Shown here piece by piece: positions 37,229-37,743 of a stretch of 37,743 bases of DNA. This DNA is from Planctomycetota bacterium (GTDB taxonomy: Bacteria; Planctomycetota; MHYJ01; WSZJ01), in the NCBI GenBank assembly GCA_009773755.1, contig WSZJ01000015.1, positions 1 to 37,743 of the forward strand, in the 5' to 3' direction. The notes below the pieces were generated by a model. That model made no database searches, had not been told where the DNA came from, and saw only the letters and a list, made by a program, of their open reading frames with translations. A program made the position numbers and the translations under genes. How positions within the stretch are numbered: the stretch's first letter is position 1; each line of letters starts with the position of its first letter.

Positions 37229-37743
37229 ATGCGCTTCCTTCCACTCGCCGCCCTGCTTCTCGCCTCTACCCACTCGTTCGCGCAGGACGGAGACGAGGTT
37301 CCGCCCGAGTTGGCGGTGCTGGAAGGCCGGATCGTGTCGATAACGCCGGTGGAAGCGAAAAAGGGGGACACGGTTGTCGCGAAGGTTGAGCTGATTCCCG
37401 CGAAGGGCTGGCACATTTACGGGCTTGTGAAGGGAACGAGCGGCGTGCCGACCAGCTTTGCGGTGAAAGAGGGACCGTTCCGGGTCGGCGATGGGGTCAA
37501 GGAGCCGGCGCCGAAAGTCCACGACCAGACTTTCGAGAACGGGTATCGGGAAAACTATTCGTACCACGAAGGGGCCGTTGTCTTTGAAGTGCCGCTGGAA
37601 GTGACCGGGGATGCGAAACCGGGGAATACGAAACTCACTCTTACCGTGCACAGCATGATGTGCACCATGGCGGTTTGCCTGGACGAGGGGGACACGTCGT
37701 ATTCGGCGTCGGTGAAAATCCTCGAAGGTGGCGTCGCGAAGCC
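37229..37743 (+). CDS. DsbD-type thiol:disulfide interchange protein, N-terminal part (runs off window)
   Basis: The gene is incomplete: 171 codons are visible and the frame is open at the window end. A signal peptide (MRFLPLAALLLASTHSFA) leads into an immunoglobulin-like domain of the DsbD alpha/'DsbC corrector' type. Landmarks are KKGDTVVAKVELIPAKGWHIY (44-64) and the redox pair C145/C150 in HSMMCTMAVCLDEG, matching the Cys pair of DsbD alpha that passes electrons to periplasmic thiol proteins. In full-length DsbD this is followed by a CcdA-like membrane domain and a thioredoxin domain, which would lie outside. The start is the ATG at 37229 near a -10-like box; it is divergent from the pepP operon. 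Confidence 0.8.
   Translation, partial: MRFLPLAALLLASTHSFAQDGDEVPPELAVLEGRIVSITPVEAKKGDTVVAKVELIPAKGWHIYGLVKGTSGVPTSFAVKEGPFRVGDGVKEPAPKVHDQTFENGYRENYSYHEGAVVFEVPLEVTGDAKPGNTKLTLTVHSMMCTMAVCLDEGDTSYSASVKILEGGVAK

Noticed and set aside
36944..37651. Upstream extension of the pepP frame to a 610-residue protein
   Set aside because: The extension crosses the inverted repeat and the divergent DsbD-type gene. The M24 family N-terminus and a GGAGG site fix the start at 36943.

Overview
The window reads as high-GC chromosomal DNA from a bacterium most likely in or near the Planctomycetota. The main evidence is three large serine/threonine kinases. Each has an N-terminal helical extension of the planctomycete type ('DLLFALLAL...') and a C-terminal formylglycine-generating-enzyme-like (FGE-like) domain. 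There are also WD40, TPR and zinc-ribbon proteins of types common in that phylum. The phylum is an inference from protein style; no rRNA or tRNA gene was seen.

Layout. 1-4075: the end of an Arg/Gly-rich protein made of 13-residue repeats, a stand-alone response regulator, and a two-domain M16 peptidase lipoprotein. 4231-8417: a small outer-membrane-barrel-like protein (minus strand), carA-purA translationally coupled behind a TATAAT promoter, and a VapBC-type toxin-antitoxin pair with a visible operator. 8476-14558: a zinc-ribbon protein, then a minus-strand cluster of WD40 protein, M64 peptidase, SGNH hydrolase and AlkB-like dioxygenase. 14711-17327: uppS-cdsA-phoH. 17328-20680: a more AT-rich defence island holding a single-chain ABC-ATPase/TOPRIM-like protein that converges on a PvuII-like m4C methyltransferase plus a PD-(D/E)xK nuclease. 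It appears to have landed at the start of the gene that originally followed phoH. 20932-21588: a CPBP membrane protease. 21826-32873: three tandem paralogous kinase/FGE proteins, then a MenC/N-succinylamino-acid-racemase family enzyme and a lipoprotein. 33105-34680: a TPR protein and a zinc-ribbon/bacterial-PH membrane protein. 34898-36943 (minus): an M24 peptidase (pepP-like), a TPR protein and a lone LacI-type helix-turn-helix protein. This operon is bracketed by two long inverted repeats. 37229-end: the start of a DsbD-type protein that runs off the window.

Three things stand out beyond the gene list. (a) The tandem kinases share an undescribed-looking middle domain with a Cys-Asp-Cys and Gly-His-x3-Cys-Pro signature, and their FGE-like domains lack the catalytic cysteines, which suggests a signalling or ligand-binding family. 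(b) The defence island combines a PARIS/OLD-like single-chain effector with a restriction-modification pair; the two opposing genes share the palindromic stop CTAG. (c) Non-coding structure recurs. There are 7-bp tandem repeats at three intergenic sites, two long inverted repeats around the pepP operon (one supplies that operon's last stop codon), and a TAnnnT box 6-11 nt before the start codon of eight genes that lack a Shine-Dalgarno sequence, which suggests frequent leaderless transcription.

No CRISPR array, transposase, integrase, reverse transcriptase, tRNA or rRNA was found. No gap between genes exceeds about 300 bases.
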